From CAVRCT01 sp963719645 (GTDB lineage: Bacteria; Pseudomonadota; Gammaproteobacteria; DSM-16500): DNA of 64,000 bases. A program made the position numbers and the translations under genes. Shown here piece after piece: positions 44,204 to 52,812 of the stretch. The stretch covers positions 1 to 64,000 of the forward strand of contig CAVRCT010000004.1 in the NCBI GenBank assembly GCA_963719645.1, given 5' to 3'. The notes under the pieces are model-generated. The model saw nothing but the letters and a program-made list of their open reading frames with translations, did not search any database and was not told the origin of the DNA. The first letter of the stretch is position 1, and each line of letters begins with the position of its first letter.

Positions 44204-46483
44204 ATGTTAAAACACATAAAGCTTATTAGAAATATAGGAAAATTCGATTCAGTGGTTTCAGCACAGAATCTACCTTTTGATAAATTCAACGCAATCTACG
44301 CTGAAAACGCCCGCGGCAAAACAACCATGGCATCAATCATGCGCTCATTAGCAACTAAAAATGCAATGCTAATAAATGAAAGACAAAGATTAGGTGCAAA
44401 AAATTCACCTCATGTAATTCTTGAAATAGACAGTCAAACTTTTATTTTTGAAAATGGCAGCTGGTCTAGTCATTACACTAACATTGCAATTTTTGATGAT
44501 CATTTTATATCACAAAATGTCTGCTCAGGAATTGAAATTGAAACAGATCACAAACAGAACCTTCATGAGTTAATCCTAGGAGCTGAAGGTGTAATTTTAA
44601 GTGGCTCATTACAACAACATATAACAAAAATTGAAACGCATATCCGAACTCTTAAGGAAAAAGAAGCTGCAATTCCAGCTAATATACGCGGGAATCTCAC
44701 CGTTGATGCTTTTTGTGATTTGAAACAGAATGAAAATTTAACTGCTGAAATGCAAAAAGTCGAACGTGAGATATCTGCAGCTAAATCATCAAACGCAATC
44801 AAGGAACAAAAACCCTTCCAAACGTTAAATTTACCTGAATTAAACATTACGGCTATCCAAGATATACTGAACCTAGACTTGTTAGGATTACAGGCAAATA
44901 CAACAGCTAATGTACAACAGCACCTAATTAGCTTAGGAAATAATAGTGAAAAGTGGATAAGCGATGGAATGTCAATGATTCAGAATGGTGATAGAAAACA
45001 CTGCCCATTCTGCATACAGGATCTCAGTGGCTCAAGCATCATCACCAGCTACGAAGCTTATTTCAGTGAAGCATACTCCATCCATAAGAAAAATATTTTA
45101 TCTAAAATCGAATTAGTTAATATCGCACATGGTGTGGAAATTCAAACAGCATTTGAGCGCGATGTTCGCCTAACCATGCAGAATTATGAATTTTGGCGAC
45201 AATTTATGGATATGCCAAAAATTGATATAGATACAGCCGAAATTGCTCGCATCTGGAAGGCTGCTCGGGAACCAATTTTGTCAATTTTACAAAACAAGCT
45301 GGATTCGCCATTAGAAAAATTAAGTGTGTCTCATGAAATATTGGAAATGGTTGAAATCTATAACAAGCAAAAAAAATACGTAGAATCAATATCACAAAAA
45401 TCATTAAAGTTTAATGAGGATATTGCTCTCATCAAAGAGAAGGTAGCAGACGCTAATATCACTACGCTAAAGGAAGATCTCAATAAACTAGCGACAATTC
45501 AGGCACGATATAGTCCACAATACATTGCATTATGCGATCAGTATTTGATTGAAAAAGCAGCCAAAAAGAAAACCGAGAAAATGCGCGACAACGCAAGAAA
45601 AGAACTTGACCTGTATCGTACAAATATTTTTAGCCAATATGAAACATCGGTCAACAGTTATCTTCAAAAATTAAATGCTAGCTTTAGATTGTCAAGCGTA
45701 AGCTCAATCAATAGCAGAGGCAGATCATCTTGTAATTATAGTGTTATCATCAACAATGAAGAGATTCCAACAACCGCGACTACTGGCCCGTCATTTAAAA
45801 ACACTCTTAGCGCTGGCGATAGAAACACACTCGCGCTAGCCTTCTTTTTTGCCTCATTAGAACAAGATAAAAATCTAAGCCAAAAAATTGTTATTATTGA
45901 TGATCCGATGACAAGCCTGGATGAGCACAGAACTATCGCAACTATTCATGAAATTCGTGATTTAACTTTACGCGTAAGTCAAGTTATTGTAATGTCACAC
46001 TCAAAATCATTTTTATGTGAGCTTTGGAGTGGCGCAGAAAAAAATAAAAAAACAGCTTTGAAGATAACACGTAGTGGAGACGGGTCAATCATCGAAACGT
46101 GGGATGTGCATCAAGACTGCATCACTGAACACGATAAGCGACACAAAATGATTCAAGAATACATTGCAGCAAGCAGCTCACACAATCATCGTGATATTGC
46201 AAGCTCACTTCGTCCTACACTTGAATGCTTTCTTAGGGTTGCCTATCCGTTACATTTTCCGCCAGGTACTTTGCTCGGTAACTTTTATAACTCATGCACG
46301 CAGAGTTTGAAATCTGGAATGCTCATTCTAAGTAAAGATGATACAACCGAGCTCAAACGGCTCACAGACTACGCCAACAAGTTTCATCATGATACCAACC
46401 CTGCTTATGCAACTGAATCAATCAATGATCAAGAACTTCTGGATTATTGCAGACGCACTTTGAAATTCACACAGAAAGGATAG
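44204..46483 (+). CDS. AAA_13 family ATPase (RloC/PrrC-related ABC-type), probable defence protein
   Basis: 759 residues. Walker A is NAIYAENARGKTTMASIMRS (about 27-46), and an early DDHFISQNV motif follows. A long coiled coil spans about 150-480, interrupted by a zinc-hook-like CPFCIQDL (about 267). The ABC signature is NTLSAGDRNTLALAFFFASL (about 538), Walker B is KIVIIDDPMTSLDEHR (about 563-578) and the H-loop is VIVMSHSKSF. This is the AAA_13 layout seen in RloC and related phage-defence ATPases. I do not recognise the RloC anticodon-nuclease triad, so the C-terminal 150 residues may be a different effector or only structural. Two small genes follow closely (3 and 18 bp). Confidence 0.83.
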   Translation: MLKHIKLIRNIGKFDSVVSAQNLPFDKFNAIYAENARGKTTMASIMRSLATKNAMLINERQRLGAKNSPHVILEIDSQTFIFENGSWSSHYTNIAIFDDHFISQNVCSGIEIETDHKQNLHELILGAEGVILSGSLQQHITKIETHIRTLKEKEAAIPANIRGNLTVDAFCDLKQNENLTAEMQKVEREISAAKSSNAIKEQKPFQTLNLPELNITAIQDILNLDLLGLQANTTANVQQHLISLGNNSEKWISDGMSMIQNGDRKHCPFCIQDLSGSSIITSYEAYFSEAYSIHKKNILSKIELVNIAHGVEIQTAFERDVRLTMQNYEFWRQFMDMPKIDIDTAEIARIWKAAREPILSILQNKLDSPLEKLSVSHEILEMVEIYNKQKKYVESISQKSLKFNEDIALIKEKVADANITTLKEDLNKLATIQARYSPQYIALCDQYLIEKAAKKKTEKMRDNARKELDLYRTNIFSQYETSVNSYLQKLNASFRLSSVSSINSRGRSSCNYSVIINNEEIPTTATTGPSFKNTLSAGDRNTLALAFFFASLEQDKNLSQKIVIIDDPMTSLDEHRTIATIHEIRDLTLRVSQVIVMSHSKSFLCELWSGAEKNKKTALKITRSGDGSIIETWDVHQDCITEHDKRHKMIQEYIAASSSHNHRDIASSLRPTLECFLRVAYPLHFPPGTLLGNFYNSCTQSLKSGMLILSKDDTTELKRLTDYANKFHHDTNPAYATESINDQELLDYCRRTLKFTQKG

Positions 46484-46486
46484 TAA

Positions 46487-46804
46487 ATGAGAGGCATATC
46501 TAATCGAAAAGAAATCCTTAATCAAATTCCGCTACTTGCCGCCGGAAAAATTGATTTCATCCCTGTTTTTAGTGAAAAAGGCATGATAGGCGATATTTAT
46601 TGCAACAGAGTTGATTATGGTGACTATGGAGTAGGATTTACTACAAGAAACATTCCTGAAGACAAAATGTTAGATGTCAATTGGCGTGTTATTGATAACC
46701 TGATTTTCCCTCTTTGCGATTTGATCAACAAAAAATATTACAAGCCATTTAGACTAGAATCTAAAGAAGTGAGGGATTTCTGGTTTTCAAGGCCTAAACT
46801 TTGA
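46487..46804 (+). CDS. Hypothetical 105-residue protein linked to the AAA_13 ATPase
   Basis: Starts 3 bp after the ATPase stop, so almost certainly cotranscribed and translationally coupled. No family was recognised. The sequence is a small soluble alpha/beta protein (RKEILNQIPLLAAGKIDFIP, VDYGDYGVGFTTRNIPEDKM, RVIDNLIFPLCDLINKKYYK) without Cys clusters or membrane segments. Its strict pairing with the ATPase suggests a partner or regulator; this is inference from context. Confidence 0.7.
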   Translation: MRGISNRKEILNQIPLLAAGKIDFIPVFSEKGMIGDIYCNRVDYGDYGVGFTTRNIPEDKMLDVNWRVIDNLIFPLCDLINKKYYKPFRLESKEVRDFWFSRPKL

Positions 46805-46822
46805 TAATTTAAGGATACGATT

Positions 46823-47245
46823 ATGAAATGTTGTCACTGCCCCAGCGATGTCTTCAGGATGGTTGACGGATCAGGACTATGTTTTAGTTGCTATACAGCC
46901 CTCCAAAACACATCTAATGGTAATTTCAGCAGCGCATATCAGGCACATCAAGGAATGGAAGTTGCAAATAGCATGCTTAAAGCAAGGGCTGATTTTCAAC
47001 GCAATCAACATGCTGAACATCAGACAAGGAATACAGAGGTAAATAATTATTATACGAATAATAATATAACAGTAGAGGGTGATAATAGTGGCTTCGTGCA
47101 AGCAGGAATGAATCAGACCCAAAATAACAATATTGGTATTAATAATTTCTCTAAATCGGGCAGCAGCAACGTAAACTGGTTAGCAAAAATCATAGCAAAT
47201 GGGCTGGAGAAATTTTGGATGTGGTTAATAGGTTTTTTTAGGTAA
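46823..47245 (+). CDS. Hypothetical protein: zinc ribbon plus C-terminal membrane segment
   Basis: 140 residues. The N-terminus has two CxxC pairs, MKCCHCPSD and LCFSCYTAL (about 3-30), forming a zinc-ribbon-like knot. The middle is Asn/Gln-rich and polar (NNYYTNNNITVEGDNSGF), with a VEGDNSGFVQAGMNQTQNNN pattern reminiscent of short beta-helical repeats. The end, IIANGLEKFWMWLIGFFR, is amphipathic to hydrophobic and could insert in or attach to the membrane. It is third in the ATPase operon. A membrane-active effector is one possibility, but unproven. Confidence 0.65.
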   Translation: MKCCHCPSDVFRMVDGSGLCFSCYTALQNTSNGNFSSAYQAHQGMEVANSMLKARADFQRNQHAEHQTRNTEVNNYYTNNNITVEGDNSGFVQAGMNQTQNNNIGINNFSKSGSSNVNWLAKIIANGLEKFWMWLIGFFR

Positions 47246-47394
47246 AAAATTTGAAAACATCACCAATATTAAAACCATTCCATATTCTAGAATCTGGAAT
47301 GCCTAAGTTGTCCATATTTGGCGTTAATAATCCATTCGCAATTCACGAATCCCGAATATAAAATGTTCGTTGTTCGCGAACGGCGAACGCTATG

Positions 47395-47522
47395 GGACGC
47401 GGGTTCAATTGATTTTTCAGGACGGTTTTTTCAGGGGTATAATTTGGGGTATGTTAAAAAATTCAAATAGACTAATCTCTATTTAATCAAACAACTATCA
47501 AACCAACTCTATCCCCGCCGCC
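47395..47522. other. Split attachment-site remnant 1
   Basis: GGACGCGGGTTCAATT (47395-47410), identical to the ssrA 3' end, then a segment with paired motifs GGGGTATAATTTGGGGTA (47434-47451), then CCCGCCGCC (47514-47522), the next part of ssrA. Paired GGGGTA motifs resemble arm-binding sites of P4-type tyrosine integrases. Just upstream, TGTTCGCGAACGGCGAAC (47374-47390) resembles the operator of the operon at 51337-54043, so a deleted copy of that module may once have ended here. Confidence 0.6.
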
Positions 47523-47568
47523 GAGTTGCATATGAATTCCTCCTAAATAAATTAACGTCCGTAACAAC

Positions 47569-48531
47569 GTAACCGTTCCGCAATCCACACCATCAGCTAA
47601 AGCTGTATAAACTGCGGCAGCAACTTGCGGTAATCATCTTCGGTAACGCATCCACGTATTCGAGTTAACATAGCGCATAAATATCGATAAGGTTCGATAT
47701 TGTTTGCTTTGCAAGTTTCAATGAGCGAATAGAAGATAGCACCTGCTTTTGCTCCACTCGGACTTGCATTGAATAACCAGTTTTTGCGACCAATCGCAAA
47801 TGGGCGTATGGCATTTTCAACTAGGTTATTATCTATTTCGACACGACCATCAATTAAATAATTATTCAATTCTGTCCAGTTACCGACACAGTAACGAATA
47901 GCTTTACCAATAGCGCCTTGTTCTGAGGTTTTAGGTGTGTGATGATCAAGCCATTTTTTAAATGCTGCAAGTACAGGAACAGATTTTTCTTGGCGTAATT
48001 TATATCGCTCTTCTGGCGTTAATTGGTTATCTCGTGCTTCGCTTTCAACTGCATAAAGTTTTCGATAAAACTTTATAGCTTCATGCGCAAGACCAGATGT
48101 TTTTTGTGTTTTTGCTAACTCAGCAAATGGTCTTCTTGCATGAGCGTGACATCCAACACGTAAAATTTCTTCTTTATCATTCGCCCAGTTATAACCGGAG
48201 AATGCATCGCTTTGTAAATAGCCTTCAAACCCCAACAAAAATTGTTGCGCGTGGTAACCACCGCGAGTTTCTTGATATTCATAAACAATACAAGGATTAC
48301 TTCCTCCGCCGCGATAAACCCACATATAAGATTTGGTGCGATTATCACGTCCAACTTCATTTAAAACTTGTACGCTTGTTTCATCGACTTGAACATAATC
48401 ATTAGAAATAATAATTTTTTGTAATAACCTAACAAGAGGTACAGCAAATTCTGCAGTTTTTAATACCCAACCACATAAACTACTGCGTGGCATATCTATT
48501 TCCATGCGCTTCCACATTTCTTCTTGTCGAT
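47569..48531 (-). mobile_element. Truncated IS66-family element
   Basis: One IS66 end, GTAACCGTTCCGCAATCC (from 47569), and the 3' part of tnpC are nearly identical to the complete element at 48559-50909. The copy stops at CTTCTTGTCGA (about 48531), where a different sequence and then the palindromic repeat GGGTCAGGCTTGCATAGT begin. tnpA, tnpB and the 5' part of tnpC are missing, so it cannot move by itself. Confidence 0.88.
47597..48531 (-). pseudogene. IS66 transposase TnpC, 5'-truncated
   Basis: About 310 C-terminal residues of TnpC, from RQEEMWKRMEIDMPRSSLCG to RKLLPQFIQL. It keeps the catalytic region (YVQVDETSVQVLNE, LQSDAFSGYNWAN, VENAIRPFAIGRKNW) but lacks the N-terminal DNA-binding part. 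It differs from the full copy by only a few residues (for example Asp for Asn in YLIDGRVEIDNN), so the duplication is recent. Confidence 0.85.
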
Positions 48532-48587
48532 TGTGCATTAGGGTCAGGCTTGCATAGTGTAACCGTTCCGCAATCCACACCAATCAG

Positions 48588-50129
48588 CTAAAGCTGTATA
48601 AACTGCGGCAACAACTTGCGGTAATCATCTTCGGTAACGCATCCACGGATTCGAGTTAACATAGCGCATAAATATCGATAAGGTTCGATATTGTTTGCTT
48701 TGCAAGTTTCAATGAGCGAATAGAAGATAGCACCTGCTTTTGCTCCACTCGGACTTGCATTGAATAACCAGTTTTTGCGACCAATCGCAAATGGGCGTAT
48801 GGCATTTTCAACTAGGTTATTATCTATTTCGACACGACCATTAATTAAATAATTATTCAATTCTGTCCAGTTACCGACACAGTAACGAATAGCTTTACCA
48901 ATAGCGCCTTGTTCTGAGGTTTTAGGTGTGTGATGATCAAGCCATTTTTTAAATGCTGCAAGTACAGGAACAGATTTTTCTTGGCGTAATTTATATCGCT
49001 CTTCTGGCGTTAATTGGTTATCTCGTGCTTCGCTTTCAACCGCATAAAGCTTTCGATAAAACTTTATAGCTTCATGCGCAAGACCAGATGTTTTTTGTGT
49101 TTTTGCTAACTCAGCAAATGGTCTTCTTGCATGAGCGTGACATCCAACACGTAAAATTTCTTCTTTATCATTCGCCCAGTTATAACCGGAGAATGCATCA
49201 CTTTGTAAATAGCCTTCAAACCCCAACAAAAATTGTTGCGCGTGGTAACCACCGCGAGTTTCTTGATATTCATAAACAATACAAGGATTACTTCCTCCGC
49301 CGCGATAAACCCACATATAAGATTTGGTGCGATTATCACGTCCAACTTCATTTAAAACTTGTACGCTTGTTTCATCGACTTGAACATAATCGTTAGAAAT
49401 AATAATTTTTTGTAATAACCTAACAAGAGGTACAGCAAATTCTGCAGTTTTTAACACCCAACCACATAAACTGCTGCGTGGCATATCTATTTCCATGCGC
49501 TTCCACATTTCTTCTTGTCGATAAAGCGGAAGATGATCACAATATTTTGAGACGACAACATGAGCAACTAATTCGGGTGTCGCGATGCTTTTTGGTAAAA
49601 GCAATACGGGCATTGGTGCAATTTTTACATTCTCTTGACAAGGCTTACATGCATACTTCGGTCTCACATGCTGGATTACACTGACTTTCGCAGGGATGTA
49701 TTTGAGTTGTTCGCTAATTTCATTACCTATATGCATTAGAGGCGTGCCACAACCACAGATTTTTTCCATTTCAGATATATCGTGCATTATAACTTCACGT
49801 GGAAGATAGGCTGGTAACGGCTTGCGTATTGGGTGTTTTTTACGAACATGCGACTGAACTTTTATTTCTTCATCTTCAATATGCTCTTTGACTTCATCTG
49901 GCAAGTCAATGCCAGCTTCATCGAACATGTCTGGCTGTAAAATATTTTTTTCTGATGATGGCGAAAAATATCGTTGCTTTGATAAGCGAATCTCTTCAAG
50001 AAGATTCGCATATTTTATTTTGTATTCTGCAAATTCATTTTGATTTTTATGCAGAGCTTCTTGCAGATGAAGAATGATGTTTTTTAATTCTTCTTCTGAT
50101 TTTGGTAAGTTTTCAATATTAAATTTCAT
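48588..50129 (-). CDS. IS66 family transposase TnpC
   Basis: A complete 513-residue DDE transposase. The N-terminal leucine-zipper-like helix (LPKSEEELKNIILHLQEALH) is followed by a SSEKNILQPDMFDEA motif, the zinc-binding CGCGTPLMHIG and CKPCQENVKIAP, and the DDE catalytic core: Asp in YVQVDETSVQVLNE, Asp in LQSDAFSGYN and Glu in NNLVENAIRPFAIG. The last 315 residues are duplicated in the truncated copy next to it. Confidence 0.96.
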   Translation of the reverse strand: MKFNIENLPKSEEELKNIILHLQEALHKNQNEFAEYKIKYANLLEEIRLSKQRYFSPSSEKNILQPDMFDEAGIDLPDEVKEHIEDEEIKVQSHVRKKHPIRKPLPAYLPREVIMHDISEMEKICGCGTPLMHIGNEISEQLKYIPAKVSVIQHVRPKYACKPCQENVKIAPMPVLLLPKSIATPELVAHVVVSKYCDHLPLYRQEEMWKRMEIDMPRSSLCGWVLKTAEFAVPLVRLLQKIIISNDYVQVDETSVQVLNEVGRDNRTKSYMWVYRGGGSNPCIVYEYQETRGGYHAQQFLLGFEGYLQSDAFSGYNWANDKEEILRVGCHAHARRPFAELAKTQKTSGLAHEAIKFYRKLYAVESEARDNQLTPEERYKLRQEKSVPVLAAFKKWLDHHTPKTSEQGAIGKAIRYCVGNWTELNNYLINGRVEIDNNLVENAIRPFAIGRKNWLFNASPSGAKAGAIFYSLIETCKANNIEPYRYLCAMLTRIRGCVTEDDYRKLLPQFIQL

Positions 50130-50169
50130 GCGCTCAATATAGCAAAGAATAGCTATATTTTCGAGTATT

Positions 50170-50520
50170 TTAGCAAAAACTTTCTATCTGGCTTGACCTC
50201 ATATTATTGATTCGAGAATATTTGTCGCTTGCTAGCAACCATTTTAAATGCTCTCTGCTCATCTCAATACAACCTTCCGCATCACGAGCAAAAACAAACC
50301 TGCCTCTCTCTAATCGACGGTACCACAAAGTAAAACAATTCATCTCATAATAAAGAGCTTTTAATTTGTTACCACTTTTCCCGCGAAATAGAAATAAACT
50401 TCCGTCAATTGGATTCATTTTCATGATTTCAGAAATCAAAATATTAAGAGTATCAATTGACTTTCTCATATCAACCGGCTGAGTATAAAAATAAATTTTC
50501 ACATCATCAGGTATTAACAT
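50170..50520 (-). CDS. IS66 family accessory protein TnpB
   Basis: 116 residues with the IS66 Orf2 signature: IYFYTQPVDMRKSIDTLNIL, MNPIDGSLFLFRGKSGNKLK and YRRLERGRFVFARDAEGCIE. Required together with TnpA and TnpC for IS66 transposition. It overlaps tnpA by 7 bp. Confidence 0.96.
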   Translation of the reverse strand: MLIPDDVKIYFYTQPVDMRKSIDTLNILISEIMKMNPIDGSLFLFRGKSGNKLKALYYEMNCFTLWYRRLERGRFVFARDAEGCIEMSREHLKWLLASDKYSRINNMRSSQIESFC

Positions 50521-50828
50521 GCCAATAATACCTCTACTAGTTTTTTAATGTGCAATGCATCTACAGCAGAAGAAAACACGCATTGAAATCCATTTGGTAA
50601 ATTCAAACGTATTTCTTTTTCGTTTGATTGTTGATTGATTTTAACCGAAGCAAACGATCCGACTGGTTTTAGATCTTTCAAAGGTTTTGGCTTTAAAATA
50701 CCGCGATAATATCCAAATTGTGCTGAGGATAAATTTTTTTGTTTGCAAAAATTAATTTGGGACAGGCCACTTTGTTCTTGCTCTTCGATTAAGATTTTCC
50801 ACTTTTCTCGTTGCTCGACTTTATCCAT
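50514..50828 (-). CDS. IS66 family accessory protein TnpA
   Basis: 104 residues with an N-terminal helix-turn-helix, EKWKILIEEQEQSGLSQINF and CKQKNLSSAQFGYYR, and the C-terminal IRLNLPNGFQCVF motif typical of IS66 OrfA. First gene of the transposition operon; AAGGAGCAAATAA precedes the start. Confidence 0.94.
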   Translation of the reverse strand: MDKVEQREKWKILIEEQEQSGLSQINFCKQKNLSSAQFGYYRGILKPKPLKDLKPVGSFASVKINQQSNEKEIRLNLPNGFQCVFSSAVDALHIKKLVEVLLAC

Positions 50829-50974
50829 TTATTTGCTCCTTGATTATTGAAGGAAATAGGATGGAGTAATTTTAGGGGGTTGAGAAGATGGGGTTGGCTA
50901 AACGCTTACTGCATAGTTGCACATTGATACTAAAAAGGTGATGTTGAAAGTGCAACTATGCAAGCCTGACTCCG

Positions 50975-51135
50975 TTTCTGGACGAACTTATATGGGCAGA
51001 GTGGAAAGGGGCGAGCAAAATATATCCATTCAGAACCTAATTCAAATAGCTCTAACATTAAAAGTAGAACTAGCTGAACTGCTACCGACAATTCGGAGCT
51101 TAAAAAATTCTCGCTTGAAAAACCTACATAACTAA
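50975..51135 (+). pseudogene. Remnant of an XRE-family regulator
   Basis: A frame reading GRTYMGRVERGEQNISIQNL and IQIALTLKVELAELLPTI is the second half of a Cro/C1-type HTH (recognition helix onward). The first half is missing: the R6 palindrome directly precedes it and fuses to the frame. It is therefore a broken regulator, probably cut by arrival of the R6 repeat before the IS66 insertion. Confidence 0.7.
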
Positions 51136-51171
51136 CTGAGAATAAAAGCTAAACATAACAAGGATGCCATT

Positions 51172-51245
51172 AGGGTCAGGCTTGCATAGTTGCACATTGA
51201 TACTAAAAAGGTCATGTTGAAAGTGCAACTATGCAAGCCTGACTC
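51172..51245. repeat. Palindromic repeat R6 (intact copy)
   Basis: Arms GTCAGGCTTGCATAGTTGCAC (one base too long to quote whole: 21 bp, 51175-51195) and its exact complement (51222-51242) enclose ATTGATACTAAAAAGGTCAT. Same as the IS-interrupted copy at 48536/50910. A half copy is at 61601-61641. Confidence 0.85.
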
Positions 51246-51336
51246 CGTTTTTTTTAAATGTAAGTACACATTCATTAGTCTTATAGTTTTCATTACGTTT
51301 CTCCAAAAATATATGCGATAACATTTGGATCATCGT

Positions 51337-51993
51337 TTACCCCTGCCAATACTCATTAGGGTCTTCTTGTAACTCAGGGTCATCTGGATGCATATTTTGA
51401 TAACGAACAAATACTTTCCGCATCCATGCGGGCATCTTATCAAGATGCATTAGAACTTCATTGAAATATTTATCCTCTAGGCGATTATGAAGTTTCTTAA
51501 CAATTCGCGGTTTTAAATACCTTTTTCCCTCATACCACAATGCAGTAACCACATGGCATGTTACTGTATTCGGCATAACTATTTTTTTAGGATTAACATG
51601 CACAAGCCTAATTCTATTTACGCCATTTACTTTTATATAACGTGAGCGGCCTGTCGTATAATAAATCTCGCGTACAGGAACTTGCGTACTTAAACCAATC
51701 TGGTTTAACGCTACAGCCGGATGAACTGATATTATTTCGCCCGTTTTTTTAGAAACAGCTTTAATGATTTTATCTGCACCAGGGGGAATAGACCAACCAG
51801 GAAGGTAACGACTTTTTCCTGGCCGAAAATATAAATCATGAGATATAACACCAATCTCATTCTTTTTCTTTAATTTATTTAAAACATGCTTAACGATTTT
51901 AATCGGAAAATCTCTGCAAAAGAATTCAGCAGAAAAAATTTTTTGCCTGGAGATTTTTTTAATCTTTTTTTCAATTAATTGAACTTCTTCCAT
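51337..51993 (-). CDS. AbiEi-like antitoxin/regulator (DUF6088-type)
   Basis: 218 residues. The N-terminal winged-helix part, FSAEFFCRDFPIKIVKHVLN and KLKKKNEIGVISHDLYFRPG, is followed by an AbiEi-like domain: VHPAVALNQIGLSTQVPVRE and IYYTTGRSRYIKVNGVNRIR. Such proteins act as antitoxins or transcription regulators for nucleotidyltransferase toxins. It is the last gene of a four-gene minus-strand operon (13 bp after the phosphoesterase), with a nucleotidyltransferase two genes upstream. The family name is from memory of the motif and should be checked. Confidence 0.75.
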   Translation of the reverse strand: MEEVQLIEKKIKKISRQKIFSAEFFCRDFPIKIVKHVLNKLKKKNEIGVISHDLYFRPGKSRYLPGWSIPPGADKIIKAVSKKTGEIISVHPAVALNQIGLSTQVPVREIYYTTGRSRYIKVNGVNRIRLVHVNPKKIVMPNTVTCHVVTALWYEGKRYLKPRIVKKLHNRLEDKYFNEVLMHLDKMPAWMRKVFVRYQNMHPDDPELQEDPNEYWQG

Positions 51994-52006
51994 AAAAGTC
52001 TTTACC

Positions 52007-52810
52007 TTAAACTAAAATAATCTTCTGAATCTCTGGTCGACAATACTCGGCCTTACCCACTGCAACGGCTAAATTACCGTAACAAACATTTGCTGTACTA
52101 TGCGTATGACCACATAACACTAAAAGCTCAATTTGTGGATTTTGTTGAGCAACGGTTGTTAATACATCGCCAATGACTTTTGAGCTAAAATAAGGCAGCA
52201 AATCATCTCCACTTATTTCACCCTCATGCAAACAAGCCTCTTTAAAAGGTGGAACATGCGTTAGCACAATTATTTTCTTGGGATTTTGACTAGCCGCCTG
52301 CTTCAAATCATTTTGTAACTTCATTGCATCAGCATCAGCTAATTGCTGCATCTTTTCAAGCAACTGATATTTGCCTAGAATTTTTTCCTGAAATAAATCA
52401 GCAATCATTCTACTGTCATTAAGCACAACGCGGCTATTTTGATAATCGCCTAATCGACCATCAGCCCACCCATCTTGTCCAATTAAAAACGTATTATTAT
52501 CTAATTTTTGCATTCCCAATGCTGGCAACCAAAATAATTTATCATGCTCTTTAGTTAACGCTGCCATTGCATCACGCACTTCATTAATTTGTCCCTTGTA
52601 ATAGTCATGATTGCCTAACACAAAATAAATAGGCTTATTAATGTAGCTTGCCATCTCATTTAATATATTCACTAAACATGGAGCTTCTGCAATATCACCA
52701 CTAATTAATACGCCGTTACATTCCGTATTAAAAATTTCTTGATAAAATTTTTGACGCGTAACGTTATCAATAAAATTCAAATGAATATCTGTTAGCCAAG
52801 CATATTTCAT
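52007..52810 (-). CDS. Calcineurin-like metallophosphoesterase
   Basis: 267 residues with the full metal-binding set: D-x-H in WLTDIHLN (about 5-12), GD in LISGDIAEAP, NHD in FVLGNHDYYKG, His in VLTHVPPF and GHTH in LVLCGHTHSTANV. No signal peptide or membrane segment, so it is cytoplasmic. Substrate unknown: nucleotides, cyclic nucleotides or nucleic-acid ends are possible. It lies between the nucleotidyltransferase (2 bp) and the AbiEi-like gene (13 bp), so it may reverse or process the product of the transferase. A decayed C-terminal copy is at 58868-58972. Confidence 0.88.
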   Translation of the reverse strand: MKYAWLTDIHLNFIDNVTRQKFYQEIFNTECNGVLISGDIAEAPCLVNILNEMASYINKPIYFVLGNHDYYKGQINEVRDAMAALTKEHDKLFWLPALGMQKLDNNTFLIGQDGWADGRLGDYQNSRVVLNDSRMIADLFQEKILGKYQLLEKMQQLADADAMKLQNDLKQAASQNPKKIIVLTHVPPFKEACLHEGEISGDDLLPYFSSKVIGDVLTTVAQQNPQIELLVLCGHTHSTANVCYGNLAVAVGKAEYCRPEIQKIILV

Positions 52811-52812
52811 AA

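Larger units (their letters stand above)
48559..50909 (-). mobile_element. Complete IS66-family insertion sequence
   Basis: 2351 bp with imperfect terminal inverted repeats: GTAACCGTTCCGCAATCC on the left and the complement of GTAAGCGTTTAGCCAACC on the right. It is flanked by the 8-bp direct repeat TGCATAGT, the duplication length typical of IS66. It carries tnpA, tnpB and tnpC in the standard order, all intact, so it may be active. It is inserted in a palindromic repeat (R6). Confidence 0.94.
48536..50977. repeat. Palindromic repeat R6 split by the IS66 insertion
   Basis: The left part, GTGCATTAGGGTCAGGCTTG and CATAGT, ends at 48558. The right part resumes at 50910 with TGCATAGTTGCACATTGATA and runs to GCAAGCCTGACTCCG. 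Joined, they give the same palindrome as the intact copy at 51172-51245. The 8-bp sequence TGCATAGT is present on both sides of the IS (48551-48558 and 50910-50917). Confidence 0.88.

Noticed and set aside
44204..46483. Calling the AAA_13 protein RloC or PrrC outright
   Set aside because: ATPase and zinc-hook motifs fit, but the anticodon-nuclease catalytic residues could not be found by eye.
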